A stretch of 64,000 bases of DNA from contig NZ_QUJB01000007.1 in the NCBI RefSeq assembly GCF_003480435.1, positions 62,001 to 126,000 on the forward strand, given 5' to 3'. Positions within the stretch are counted from its first letter, which is position 1. Each line of letters starts with the position of its first letter. This stretch comes from Clostridium sp. AM30-24 (GTDB taxonomy: Bacteria; Bacillota; Clostridia; Lachnospirales; Lachnospiraceae). The translations under genes were made by a program, and so were the position numbers. Below are positions 17,905 to 26,500 of this stretch, piece by piece. Below the pieces are notes generated by a model that searched no databases, was not told the origin of the DNA, and was given only the letters and a program-made list of their open reading frames with translations.

Positions 17905-18250
17905 TCCGGAGATAGTTACCGGTATGGGAAATGCCTGACGGGGATCTGATCCCGTCAGGCAAATAACCCGATAGCGTTTGCTTTTTCCACTAAATATCAG
18001 CGAAAGCAGATTTATGAGGTAAAGAAAACGCTAAATTTATTTTTTGACTAAGATTGTGTTTTTTTTCACAATCAGAATTCCGGGCATATATGTTGGGTTA
18101 TATGCCGGGAATTTTGAATCCGCAAAATGCGGGACAGGATAAACGCGGGCGGAAACCACGTTTGTCCAATGGATAGGTACATCGGAGAAATGAAGCATCC
18201 ACATTTCTCCATGTTATACATGATACAATTCACAAGGAGGAACTAAAAAC
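17905..18250. other. hbd-bcd gap: series of hairpins
   Basis: 346 bases without a gene but full of inverted repeats: TGCCTGACGGGAT/ATCCCGTCAGGCA (17932-17961, 3-base loop, no T tract), AGCGTTT/AAACGCT (about 17972-18033), GATTGTG/CACAATC around an eight-T loop (about 18050-18073), AATTCC.GGCATATA / TATATGCC.GGAATT (18077-18113, one mismatch, followed by TTTT) and GGAGAAATG/CATTTCTCC (18184-18210). The 18077-18113 hairpin is the best terminator candidate. No convincing promoter for bcd is seen. Confidence 0.6.
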
Positions 18251-19402
18251 ATGGATTTTACATTAGGTAAAGAGCATGAGATGGCGAGAACACTGTTCCA
18301 TGATTTCGCCGAGAAGGAAGTCAAACCCCTTGCTCAGGAGGTTGACGAGGAAGAGAGATTCCCGGTTGAAACCGTAGAGAAGATGGCTAAAAACGGTTTC
18401 CTCGGTATTCCGGTACCGAAGGAGTATGGTGGACAGGGCTGTGATCCGCTTACATACGCTATGTGCGTTGAGGAGCTTTCCAAAGTTTGCGGTACTACAG
18501 GCGTTATCGTTTCCGCACATACATCCCTTTGCATGGATCCGATCATGACATTCGGAACAGAAGAGCAGAAGCAGAAATTCCTCGTTCCGCTTGCAAAAGG
18601 CGAGAAGTTAGGCGCATTCGGTTTAACTGAGCCGGGCGCTGGTACAGACGCTCAGGGTCAGCAGACAAAAGCTGTTTTAGATGGCGACGAGTGGGTATTA
18701 AACGGTTCCAAGTGCTTCATCACTAACGGTAAGTATGCTGATACATACATCGTTATCGCTGTAACAGGCACTGTTGAGAAACGTGGCAAAATGCAGAAAG
18801 AGATTTCCGCATTTATCGTAGAGAAAGGTACACCGGGCTTCACTTTTGGTACAAAAGAGAAGAAGATGGGTATCCGCGGATCTGCAACATATGAACTTAT
18901 TTTCACAGACTGCCGCATCCCGAAGGACAACCTCTTAGGTAAGAAGGGTGAGGGCTTCAAGATCGCTATGCATACTCTTGACGGCGGACGTATCGGTATC
19001 GCTGCTCAGGCTCTTGGTCTTGCAGAGGGCGCTCTTGACAGAACAGTTGCTTACGTAAAAGAGAGAAAGCAGTTCGGCCGCACAATCGGTCAGTTCCAGA
19101 ACACACAGTTCCAGCTTGCTGATATGGCAACAAAGGTAAAAGCTGCTCAGATGATGGTTTACCGTGCAGCAATGGCTAAGGCTACTCAGAAGTCCTACGG
19201 CGTAGAGGCAGCAATGGCTAAACTGTATGCAGCAGAGGTTGCTATGGAAGTTACAACAAAGGCTGTACAGCTCCATGGTGGTTATGGTTACATCAGAGAG
19301 TACGACGTAGAGCGTATGATGCGTGATGCTAAGATCACCGAGATCTACGAAGGAACAAGTGAAGTTCAGAGAATGGTTATCTCCGGCGCACTGTTAAAAT
19401 AA
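18251..19402 (+). CDS. bcd: Butyryl-CoA dehydrogenase
   Basis: 383-residue FAD-dependent acyl-CoA dehydrogenase that reduces crotonyl-CoA to butyryl-CoA. The catalytic base is E367 in IYEGTSEVQR. GLTEPGAGTDAQGQQT (FAD/acyl binding) and FGRTIGQFQNTQFQLADM are intact. With EtfAB it can bifurcate electrons from NADH to crotonyl-CoA and ferredoxin; that is family knowledge. AAGGAGG precedes the ATG. bcd, etfB and etfA form a tight group, and their codon bias matches thl. Confidence 0.96.
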   Translation: MDFTLGKEHEMARTLFHDFAEKEVKPLAQEVDEEERFPVETVEKMAKNGFLGIPVPKEYGGQGCDPLTYAMCVEELSKVCGTTGVIVSAHTSLCMDPIMTFGTEEQKQKFLVPLAKGEKLGAFGLTEPGAGTDAQGQQTKAVLDGDEWVLNGSKCFITNGKYADTYIVIAVTGTVEKRGKMQKEISAFIVEKGTPGFTFGTKEKKMGIRGSATYELIFTDCRIPKDNLLGKKGEGFKIAMHTLDGGRIGIAAQALGLAEGALDRTVAYVKERKQFGRTIGQFQNTQFQLADMATKVKAAQMMVYRAAMAKATQKSYGVEAAMAKLYAAEVAMEVTTKAVQLHGGYGYIREYDVERMMRDAKITEIYEGTSEVQRMVISGALLK

Positions 19403-19456
19403 TAATTTAACAGCTGGAAGATCATAACTATAAATGAAAATAAGGAGTGAAATACA

Positions 19457-20242
19457 GTGAAAATCGTTGTTTGTGTAAAACAGGTGCCGGATACTAAGGG
19501 CGGCGTAAAGTTCAAACCGGATGGAACACTTGACAGAGCAGCTATGCTCACAATCATGAACCCGGATGATAAAGCTGGTCTGGAGGCAGCTCTTCGCTTA
19601 AAAGATCAGTATGGTGCAGAAGTTACAGTAGTTACAATGGGTCTTCCGAAGGCTGAGGAAGTTCTTCGTGAGGCTATGGCTATGGGCGCTGATAACGGTA
19701 TCCTTGTTACAGACCGTGTTCTCGGCGGTGCTGATACATGGGCTACATCCCAGACAATCGCTGGTGCTTTAAGAAACCTTGACTATGACCTCATCATCAC
19801 AGGCCGTCAGGCTATCGATGGTGATACAGCTCAGGTAGGTCCGCAGATCTCCGAGCACCTTGGTCTTCCGGTAATCAGCTATGCTGAGGGCATCGAGATC
19901 GATGGCGATTCCGTAATCGTTAAGCGTCAGTTCGATGATAGATACATGATGTTAAAGGCTAAAATGCCGTGCTTAATTACAGCACTTTCTGAATTAAATG
20001 AGCCGCGTTACATGACTCCGGGCGGAATCTTCGATGCATACAAGAAAGAGATCACCGTTTGGGGCAGAAAAGATCTGAAAGATGTCCTTGATTCCAACCT
20101 TGGTCTTAAGGGATCCCCGACTCAGATCGCTAAGGCTTCCGACAAAGTAAGAAAGGGTGCAGGCGTTAAGGAGACAAACCTTGATCCGTCCGCAGCTGCA
20201 AATTACATTGTTGAGAAACTTACTGAGAAACATGTACTTTAA
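19457..20242 (+). CDS. etfB: Electron transfer flavoprotein beta subunit
   Basis: 261 residues. It begins MKIVVCVKQVPDTKGGVKF and includes DLIITGRQAIDGDTAQVGPQ, the ETF beta signature region that binds AMP or, in bifurcating ETFs, a second FAD. It pairs with EtfA in the cytoplasm and works with Bcd. AAGGAGTG precedes the ATG, 54 bases after bcd. Confidence 0.96.
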   Translation: MKIVVCVKQVPDTKGGVKFKPDGTLDRAAMLTIMNPDDKAGLEAALRLKDQYGAEVTVVTMGLPKAEEVLREAMAMGADNGILVTDRVLGGADTWATSQTIAGALRNLDYDLIITGRQAIDGDTAQVGPQISEHLGLPVISYAEGIEIDGDSVIVKRQFDDRYMMLKAKMPCLITALSELNEPRYMTPGGIFDAYKKEITVWGRKDLKDVLDSNLGLKGSPTQIAKASDKVRKGAGVKETNLDPSAAANYIVEKLTEKHVL

Positions 20243-20272
20243 TTCAAAAAAAGAAAAGTGTGGTGAAAAGTG

Positions 20273-21322
20273 ATGAATTTAGCAGAATATAAGGGTGTAT
20301 ATGTCTTTGCACAGCAGGTAGACAATCAGATCAGCAGCATCGCTCTGGAGCTGATCGGTAAAGGTAAAGACCTGGCAAAAGATTTAGGAACAACTGTAAC
20401 AGCAGTTTTAGTTGGTTCCAACGTAAAAGGTCTTGCAGACGAACTCGGTGAGTACGGTGCAGACAAAGTTATCGTTGTTGACGATCCGGAATTAAAGGAT
20501 TACAGAACTGAGCCGTATACTCATGCGATCACTTCCGTTATCAACGAGTTCAAACCGGACATCTTCTTAATCGGTGCTACAGCAATCGGTCGTGACCTTG
20601 GCCCGCGTGTTTGCGCACGTATCCATACAGGTCTTACAGCAGACTGCACACAGCTCGATATCGGAGATTTCCCGCTCGTAGCTACACCGGGTAAAGAGCA
20701 GAAGCATGGTCAGCTCCTTATGACCCGTCCGGCATTCGGCGGTAACACAATCGCTACAATCGCTTGCCCGGAATTCCGTCCGCAGATGGCTACAGTACGT
20801 CCAGGCGTTATGCAGAAGCTTGACCGTGAGGCTGGCAGAAAAGCAGAAGTTATCGAGTTCAACCCGGGCTTCACTCCGGACAACAAGTACGTTGAGATTC
20901 TTGAGATCGTTAAGGCAGTATCCGACGTAGCTGATATCATGGATGCAAAGATCCTTGTTTCCGGTGGCCGTGGAGTTGGAAGCGCAGAGAACTTCAAGCT
21001 TCTTGATGACCTTGCTGAGGCTATTGGCGGTACCGTAAGCTGCTCTCGTGCAGTTGTAGATTCCGGCTGGAAGCCGAAAGATCTTCAGGTTGGACAGACT
21101 GGTAAGACTGTTCGTCCGCACGTATACTTCGCAATCGGTATCTCCGGTGCTATCCAGCACGTAGCTGGTATGGAAGAGTCTGACATCATCATTGCGATCA
21201 ACAAAGATGAGTCCGCTCCGATCTTCGATGTAGCTGACTACGGTATCGTAGGCGACTTAAACAAGATCGTTCCGATGCTGACAGAGAAGATTAAAGAAGC
21301 AAAAGCTGCAGCAGCTAACTAA
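20273..21322 (+). CDS. etfA: Electron transfer flavoprotein alpha subunit
   Basis: 349 residues. The N-terminal domain starts NLAEYKGVYVFAQQ, and the C-terminal FAD domain carries VSGGRGVGSAENFKLL and the QVGQTGKTVRPHVYFAIGISGAIQH signature. It delivers electrons to Bcd. I use the ATG at 20273; a GTG directly in front of it (20270) is in frame and equally close to the weak GGTGAAA ribosome site. It is the last gene of the butyrate cluster, followed by a strong terminator. Confidence 0.95.
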   Translation: MNLAEYKGVYVFAQQVDNQISSIALELIGKGKDLAKDLGTTVTAVLVGSNVKGLADELGEYGADKVIVVDDPELKDYRTEPYTHAITSVINEFKPDIFLIGATAIGRDLGPRVCARIHTGLTADCTQLDIGDFPLVATPGKEQKHGQLLMTRPAFGGNTIATIACPEFRPQMATVRPGVMQKLDREAGRKAEVIEFNPGFTPDNKYVEILEIVKAVSDVADIMDAKILVSGGRGVGSAENFKLLDDLAEAIGGTVSCSRAVVDSGWKPKDLQVGQTGKTVRPHVYFAIGISGAIQHVAGMEESDIIIAINKDESAPIFDVADYGIVGDLNKIVPMLTEKIKEAKAAAAN

Positions 21323-21422
21323 TTTGCGTGAATTGTATTATCAGGGTGAAAAGTTTTGAACTTGGCACCTGGAACGAATAAAAGTAGGCAGAGCGATTTT
21401 GCCGGCAGTGTCCAAACAGGTG

Positions 21423-21457
21423 AAAATCCCCGTCCGGGTTTCCGGGCGGGGATTTTT
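21423..21457 (+). terminator. Terminator after etfA
   Basis: AAAATCCCCGTCCGG pairs with CCGGGCGGGGATTTT, then a T tract. Confidence 0.92.
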
Positions 21458-21471
21458 GCGTTATGGTGTCC

Positions 21472-21501
21472 TTGGATTATTCTTCGTTTGTTGCTTATAA
21501 T
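21472..21501 (+). promoter_or_regulatory. Promoter of the tyrosine recombinase gene
   Basis: TTGGAT (21472-21477), 18-base spacer, perfect TATAAT (21496-21501), 31 bases before the start codon. Confidence 0.6.
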
Positions 21502-21531
21502 GATAGAAAACTGATAAATGGAGGATTTTTT

Positions 21532-22428
21532 ATGTTGTGTATGAGTGAGCTTAGAGAGTACGGGGAATACCTGAGAGACAGGGAGATGAGTGAGAATACG
21601 GTGGAAAAGTATCTGCGGGATGCGGAGAATTTTCTACGGTTTTCAGAGGAGAGAGAGATCAGCAGAGAGTTGATGCTGGAGTACAAGGCATATATTTTAG
21701 ATTCATGTAAGATTTCCAGCGCAAATTCCATGATCACAGCGGTAAATTCGTATCTGAAGTGGGCAGGAAAGGCGGAATTCTGTATTCGCACCTGCCGAAT
21801 ACAGAAGCAGATCTTTCGGGAGAAGAGCAGGGAGCTTGGAAAGGAAGAATATTACAGGCTGTTAAATGCAGCAGTTTCAGAAAAGAGAGAGCGGCTTTCC
21901 GGAATTCTGAGGACAATCGCGGCGACAGGAATGCGGATTGGTGAACTTCGGTATCTGACGGTGGAAACACTATCGAGACAGAAAATAGAGATCCATTTTA
22001 AAGGGAAACAGAGAGTGATTCTTCTGGCGAGATCACTTGTGATCTTTCTGCGGGATTACTGTCGGAAAAATAAGATTACAAGCGGAGTGATATTTTCTAC
22101 AAAGAACGGAAATCCGGTAGACCGGAGAAATATCTGGGCGGAGATGAAGGAATTATGTGAACCGGCGAGAGTACTGCCGTCAAAGGTGTTTCCACACAAT
22201 CTGAGACACCTGTTTGCGAGATGCTTTTATGAGAGAGAACGGGATCTCGTAAGACTGGCAGATTATCTGGGACATAGCAGTATCGAGACGACGAGACGGT
22301 ATACGATGATCACAAGCGAGGAGGCGTGCGCGCGAGAACTGGAATTGGGACTCGCAGGGAACGATTCATGGGGCGGACCAGAAAAAAATAAGTCGGAAGA
22401 GATTAAAAAAGGAGAACAGCCGTTATGA
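21532..22428 (+). CDS. Tyrosine recombinase, probable DNA invertase of the adjacent switch
   Basis: 298-residue tyrosine recombinase of XerC/D size. A SAM-like core-binding domain covers about 1-90, and the catalytic domain has the full active-site set: R135 (TGMRIGELR), K157 or K159 (FKGKQ), H222 and R225 (PHNLRH), H248 (LGHSS) and nucleophile Y257 (RRYTMI). GGAGG precedes the ATG at 21532; the longer frame from 21463 crosses the promoter and is rejected. The stop codon lies inside a 22-bp inverted repeat, whose partner lies 223 bases downstream, and the last codons form one arm of a terminator. Not adjacent to phage genes. The closest functional analogues are the invertases that flip promoter segments in phase variation. 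Confidence 0.88.
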   Translation: MLCMSELREYGEYLRDREMSENTVEKYLRDAENFLRFSEEREISRELMLEYKAYILDSCKISSANSMITAVNSYLKWAGKAEFCIRTCRIQKQIFREKSRELGKEEYYRLLNAAVSEKRERLSGILRTIAATGMRIGELRYLTVETLSRQKIEIHFKGKQRVILLARSLVIFLRDYCRKNKITSGVIFSTKNGNPVDRRNIWAEMKELCEPARVLPSKVFPHNLRHLFARCFYERERDLVRLADYLGHSSIETTRRYTMITSEEACARELELGLAGNDSWGGPEKNKSEEIKKGEQPL

Positions 22429-22472
22429 CATAATGAGTATTATGTCGTATTGGAAGTTCTCCTTTTTTAATC
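22401..22472. terminator. Bidirectional terminator straddling the left switch boundary
   Basis: A perfect 17-bp pair, GATTAAAAAAGGAGAAC (22401-22417) and GTTCTCCTTTTTTAATC (22456-22472), enclosing the left inverted repeat. The left arm is the recombinase 3' coding end, the right arm is inside the candidate invertible segment. It would end recombinase transcripts and also transcripts from the leftward promoter in the segment. Inversion would move the right arm away and destroy the hairpin. Confidence 0.8.
22425..22446 (+). repeat. Left 22-bp inverted repeat of the switch
   Basis: Identical to the reverse complement of 22670-22691. Within it, arms GACATAAT and ATTATGTC flank an asymmetric core GAGT, the layout of a tyrosine-recombinase site: palindromic binding arms and a directional core. 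Confidence 0.92.
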
Positions 22473-22535
22473 ATCCAGTATCTGAGGTGCAATCAGAACA
22501 CCAAATGATTAAAAATTCATATGTGTACATAAGTT

Positions 22536-22564
22536 ATTATATCACGAACAGCCTCGAAATACAA
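22536..22564 (-). promoter_or_regulatory. Extended -10 promoter inside the invertible segment
   Basis: Minus strand TTGTAT (22564-22559), 17-base spacer, TGATATAAT with perfect -10 at 22541-22536. In this orientation it points at the recombinase 3' end. After inversion its boxes would lie at 22552-22557 and 22575-22580 on the plus strand, about 125 bases before the AP2 start codon. No comparable plus-strand promoter is visible in the segment as it stands. Confidence 0.75.
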
Positions 22565-22669
22565 TAAATTTCAGTGAATCAAAGCCCTTTTTGTCATATT
22601 TAGTTAATGCTTCATTACGGCAACGAAAAAATGGAGATAAAAATTCAGAAGATCTCAGCGCCACCGCAT

Positions 22670-22691
22670 GACATAATACTCATTATGTCAT
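22670..22691 (-). repeat. Right 22-bp inverted repeat of the switch
   Basis: Arms GACATAAT/ATTATGTC with core ACTC, the reverse complement of the left core GAGT. The arms extend to CAT...ATG here. The repeat ends 4 bases before the AGAGG ribosome site of the next gene. Confidence 0.92.
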
Positions 22692-22707
22692 GAATAGAGG
22701 CGAACGG

Positions 22708-23502
22708 ATGATGCAGGATACCATGGTTGGGAAAAAGTTTGGGAATCTGGTGGTTCAGAAGCTGGCTTATCGGGGAAAAGATTCAAAGAAATACTGGGAA
22801 TGCCAGTGTGGCTGCGGCAGAGTCTGTCTTGTTCAGGAATCCCATCTGAAAAACGGTCATACGAAGAGTTGTGGATGCCTACGGAAAAAAAGGATGACGA
22901 ACCGCTGGCTGGATCTTACCGGGCAGAGGTACGGGAGACTTGTGGTCCTGCGGCTGGCGAATCAGGATGAGATTTCAGCCTATGGTACTGGCAAGGAAGG
23001 AGAACTTGGAAAAAACGCAGAAGAAAATGCCGGGGGGTTGGGCAGACTGCAGGATCTGTGGCTTTGCAGGTGTGACTGCGGAAATGTATGTGTCTGTCAG
23101 AAGGAAAATCTCAGGGACGGAAAGACAAAGAGCTGCGGCTGTTTCCGCAATGAAACCCGACAGAAAAATATGCGCAAGGCAATTCACTTTGTGGATGGAA
23201 CCTGCGTGGAGCGCATCGCGTGCCGAAAGACTTGCGTCAACAACACCAGCGGTCACCGTGGCGTATACCGGAGATCCAACGGAACTTGGCGAGCCAGCAT
23301 CGGATTTCAGGGAAAAGTCTACAATCTTGGGACCTTCACTGCGTTTTATGAGGCGGTGCAGGCGAGGGTGAGGGCGGAGAAAGAGTTGTATGATCCGTTT
23401 ATCAGAAGCTTTCAGGCACAGAAAAAGAAGACTTCAGGCAATGAAATTCCCTCATGTGCCGTAGGAACAGAAAAGCAGATGGAAGATGTTCTTGCAGAAT
23501 GA
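22708..23502 (+). CDS. Protein with two CxCxC..CxC zinc-type motifs and an AP2 DNA-binding domain
   Basis: 264 residues. Two related N-terminal modules each read G-x-x-[FY]-G-x-L-x-V ... W-x-C-x-C-x-C-G ... L-x-[ND]-G-x-x-x-S-C-G-C: cysteines 32/34/36/55/57 and 120/122/124/143/145, likely zinc sites. Residues about 178-228 (NNTSGHRGVYRRSNGTWRAS, then FQGKVYNLGTF) are an AP2-type DNA-binding domain of the kind found with HNH homing endonucleases, but no HNH motif is present, so a regulator is more likely than a nuclease. I choose the ATG at 22708 behind AGAGG; an ATG at 22690 lies in the inverted repeat with no ribosome site. The gene is the first one right of the switch. Function inferred. 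Confidence 0.75.
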   Translation: MMQDTMVGKKFGNLVVQKLAYRGKDSKKYWECQCGCGRVCLVQESHLKNGHTKSCGCLRKKRMTNRWLDLTGQRYGRLVVLRLANQDEISAYGTGKEGELGKNAEENAGGLGRLQDLWLCRCDCGNVCVCQKENLRDGKTKSCGCFRNETRQKNMRKAIHFVDGTCVERIACRKTCVNNTSGHRGVYRRSNGTWRASIGFQGKVYNLGTFTAFYEAVQARVRAEKELYDPFIRSFQAQKKKTSGNEIPSCAVGTEKQMEDVLAE

Positions 23503-23582
23503 TTCACCAAAAGGTATGTATACAGGCAATTGATCAATGTGTGGATAGGATATAAAGGTATCAATCAGAAAGAAGGCACAGT

Positions 23583-26500
23583 ATGAAGAAGATGAAGTTG
23601 ATCAAATCAAGGAAGGTGCTGACAGTGATGCTCGCCGCAACGGCGGCGATGGCTGTGACTCCGATGACGGGGTATGCGGAGACAGTACAGACAAAGCAGA
23701 TCGTAAATCAATCTTCAGAGGCAACGGTTGAAGTTTTAAGTGGAAACTGCGGACCTGTTGATGAGGAGGGTAATTTTACGGAGTCAACCAAATGGAGTCT
23801 GGAAAAGAATTCAGAAGCGGAGGAATTCTATACTCTAAGAATTAGTGGAAATGGCCGTATGGCTGATTTTACAATAAATAACACAGAAGATAACAGACCG
23901 TGGAAGGACTATTTGGACTCCATCAAAAAAGTAGAAATGGAATCTGGCATAACTTCGATTGGATCATGGGCATTCAGCAATATGATAAATTTAGAGGAAG
24001 CAAATATCCCTCTTAGTGTAGAGAGTTTGGGAGATTGTATTTTCCGTAATGACACAGCGCTTACAACAGTTACATGGCCGGAAAATTTCGAAGCCCCTGA
24101 GTTGGTTGATTCAGATTCAAATACAAACATATATAAGGGAAGATATGTGCCGACGAGCATGTTTGATGGATGTACAAGTCTTGGAGAAGGTATAGATCTG
24201 GAGAAATGGCTTCCGTCCAGCTTTGAAGGTGTTGGCTGTGCTGCATTTCGCAAAACTATGTTTTCAGTAAATTTTGATGAGTGGTCGAATCTTAAATATA
24301 TTGGCGCATATGGATTTGCAGAGATACCGAATCTTGACAGTGTCACAATTAAGGACAGCTGGCAGTTTGGAATGCGTGGTGCAAACTCTAATGCATTTAA
24401 TGGATCTGGTTTAAGAGAAGTAGTAGTAGAAGACAAACGAACAGAAATTCCGAATGCAATGTTTTGTAGATGTAACGCACTGGAATCTATAACATTGGGT
24501 AAATCGATTGAAAAGATCGGTACGAATGCATTTTCGGGCACATCAAGTTTGGAAAACATTGATTTAAAGAATGTAACACAGATTTCTGGGTATGCATTCT
24601 ATGATTCAGGATTAAGGGAGTTAATACTGCCGAAGAAAGTGAGATTAGTGGATGGAAGAGCGTTTGGACGCTGCGCCGAGTTGGAAAAAATATATATAGA
24701 TTCCGATAATGTGACATTAAATGGTAATTCATTTACTGGGTGCAGCAGTCTTTCTTATATTGAAACGGCAGAAAACACAAGTGTTGCAATGAATAATTCG
24801 TTTAAAAAGACTGGGCAGCCAGGGGAAACAGCAGCAGTAAATCTTGAGGAGATCAACGCAAAGGGCACTATAAGCGGAAGTATTACTGAGCTGACCGGGT
24901 TAAAAAAACTGTCCATGGATGGGGATAGCGAGATCGCTAAAAATATTAATCGAATTGCAATAAACTCACTGCAGACATTGACCATCAGTGGAAATAGCTG
25001 TGAATTTGATGGGTATGGCTTCGCTAAGAAGAATGTGCCGGAAAATTTGATTGTAACGGCAGAAAATACAAAGGCTTATGACCAAAAAAATGCAGCATTC
25101 CGTTCCAATCTTGGTATTAAGAATGCCAAATTTACTGGAAAAAAGGTTGATCTTCAGAGACAGATGTTCGCAGGTTGCGCAAACCTTGATAGACTTGATT
25201 TGTCAGAAGCTGAGAATGTTACATTTGGATCCCAGTGTTTTGGAGATGATACTAATAAAGATTTTACTGGTGGATCTGTAAATAAATTTAATAAAAATTG
25301 TGTAATTTACGTTGCCAATGACATGGTTGCCCAAAAAGCAAGATCTGATTCGGGAATAAGCAGTGACGCAGGAATTATTCTTGTTGCAAACGGCGGAATC
25401 GTTTTGGATCAGGCAAATGGCATAGACGCTGTTGTAAAAAATGGATATTGTGCAGCGTGGTATGATAATGCTGAATTTAATGGGGATGCAGTAACAACAA
25501 CGGAGTCAGGGCATACATATTATGCAAAGTGGATCAAGAGCAGTTATAAAGTAACACCGGGTTCCGTTGCGTTTGGCAGTGTTGAATATAAAGAAGATGC
25601 AGAGCCTAAGACTGTGATCGCGACCAGCAGCAACGCGGAAGAGTTCTCTATCACGGCATTTTGTTCAGATGATACGATTTTTGATATTGGTGTGACAGGT
25701 AGGGAAGTTACGATTACACCTAAAACAGATAATGCAGTTGGAGAATATAGTGAAGAGGTGTACATTACTTTAAATAATGGAACGGCCTTTATCGTTCCGG
25801 TGACAATGATGATCGAGCAGGCAGAGCCGGCCTATGAAGAGATGCTTCCTACGGGACTGATTGCTGACCAGTGGCAGAAACTTTCTGAGGTAAAAGGCTT
25901 ACCAAAGGAGTTTAAGTGGAAGAATCCTAAAACCATTTTAAAGGAATATGGGCTCCAGAAGTTTGAGGCAGTATACACACCGGATGATAAAAATTACCAT
26001 TCTGTAGATTGCATGGTTGAAGTAGATGTCATGCCGGAAGCGCTGGTAATGAATTCCGTACCGGTAATTACTGCAGAGGACATAACCTTAACGGTAGAGG
26101 ATAAGTTCGACCCGAAGGATGGAGTCACTGCCTGGGATGAGGAAGATGAGGATCTTACAGACAAAATCGAGATCACCTATAATGATGTGGATACCAAGAA
26201 AGCGGGACTTTATAAAGTAATCTATAAAGTAACGGACAGTGATGGAGCGACTGTGACGAAGACCATCACGGTTACAGTCAACCCGAAGATGGAGACATTA
26301 AATGCCATTCCGACAATCAGCGCAAAGGACGTAACCCTGACCGCAGGCGACAGCTTTGATGCAAAGAAGAATGTGGCAGCTGCGGATGCGGAAGATGGAG
26401 ATCTGACAGCAAAGATCGAGGTGATTGCAAACGATGTCGATACCACAAAGGCTGGCACTTATCATGTAATGTATAAGGTAACTGACAGCCAGGGCGCTTC

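Larger units (their letters stand above)
22425..22691. promoter_or_regulatory. Candidate invertible promoter element (OFF orientation)
   Basis: A 223-base AT-rich segment (22447-22669) bounded by 22-bp inverted repeats, starting at the stop codon of a tyrosine recombinase gene and ending just before the ribosome site of the AP2-protein gene. It contains no gene but one strong promoter, directed leftward. Inversion would turn that promoter toward the AP2 and surface-protein genes. A MITE is the main alternative, but the repeats show no target-site duplication and are themselves palindromes with an asymmetric core. Confidence 0.78.

Noticed and set aside
22425-22691. MITE or insertion-sequence relic as explanation of the inverted repeats
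   Set aside because: No flanking target duplication, repeats are palindromic with a directional core, and a matching recombinase gene is adjacent; kept only as the alternative hypothesis.
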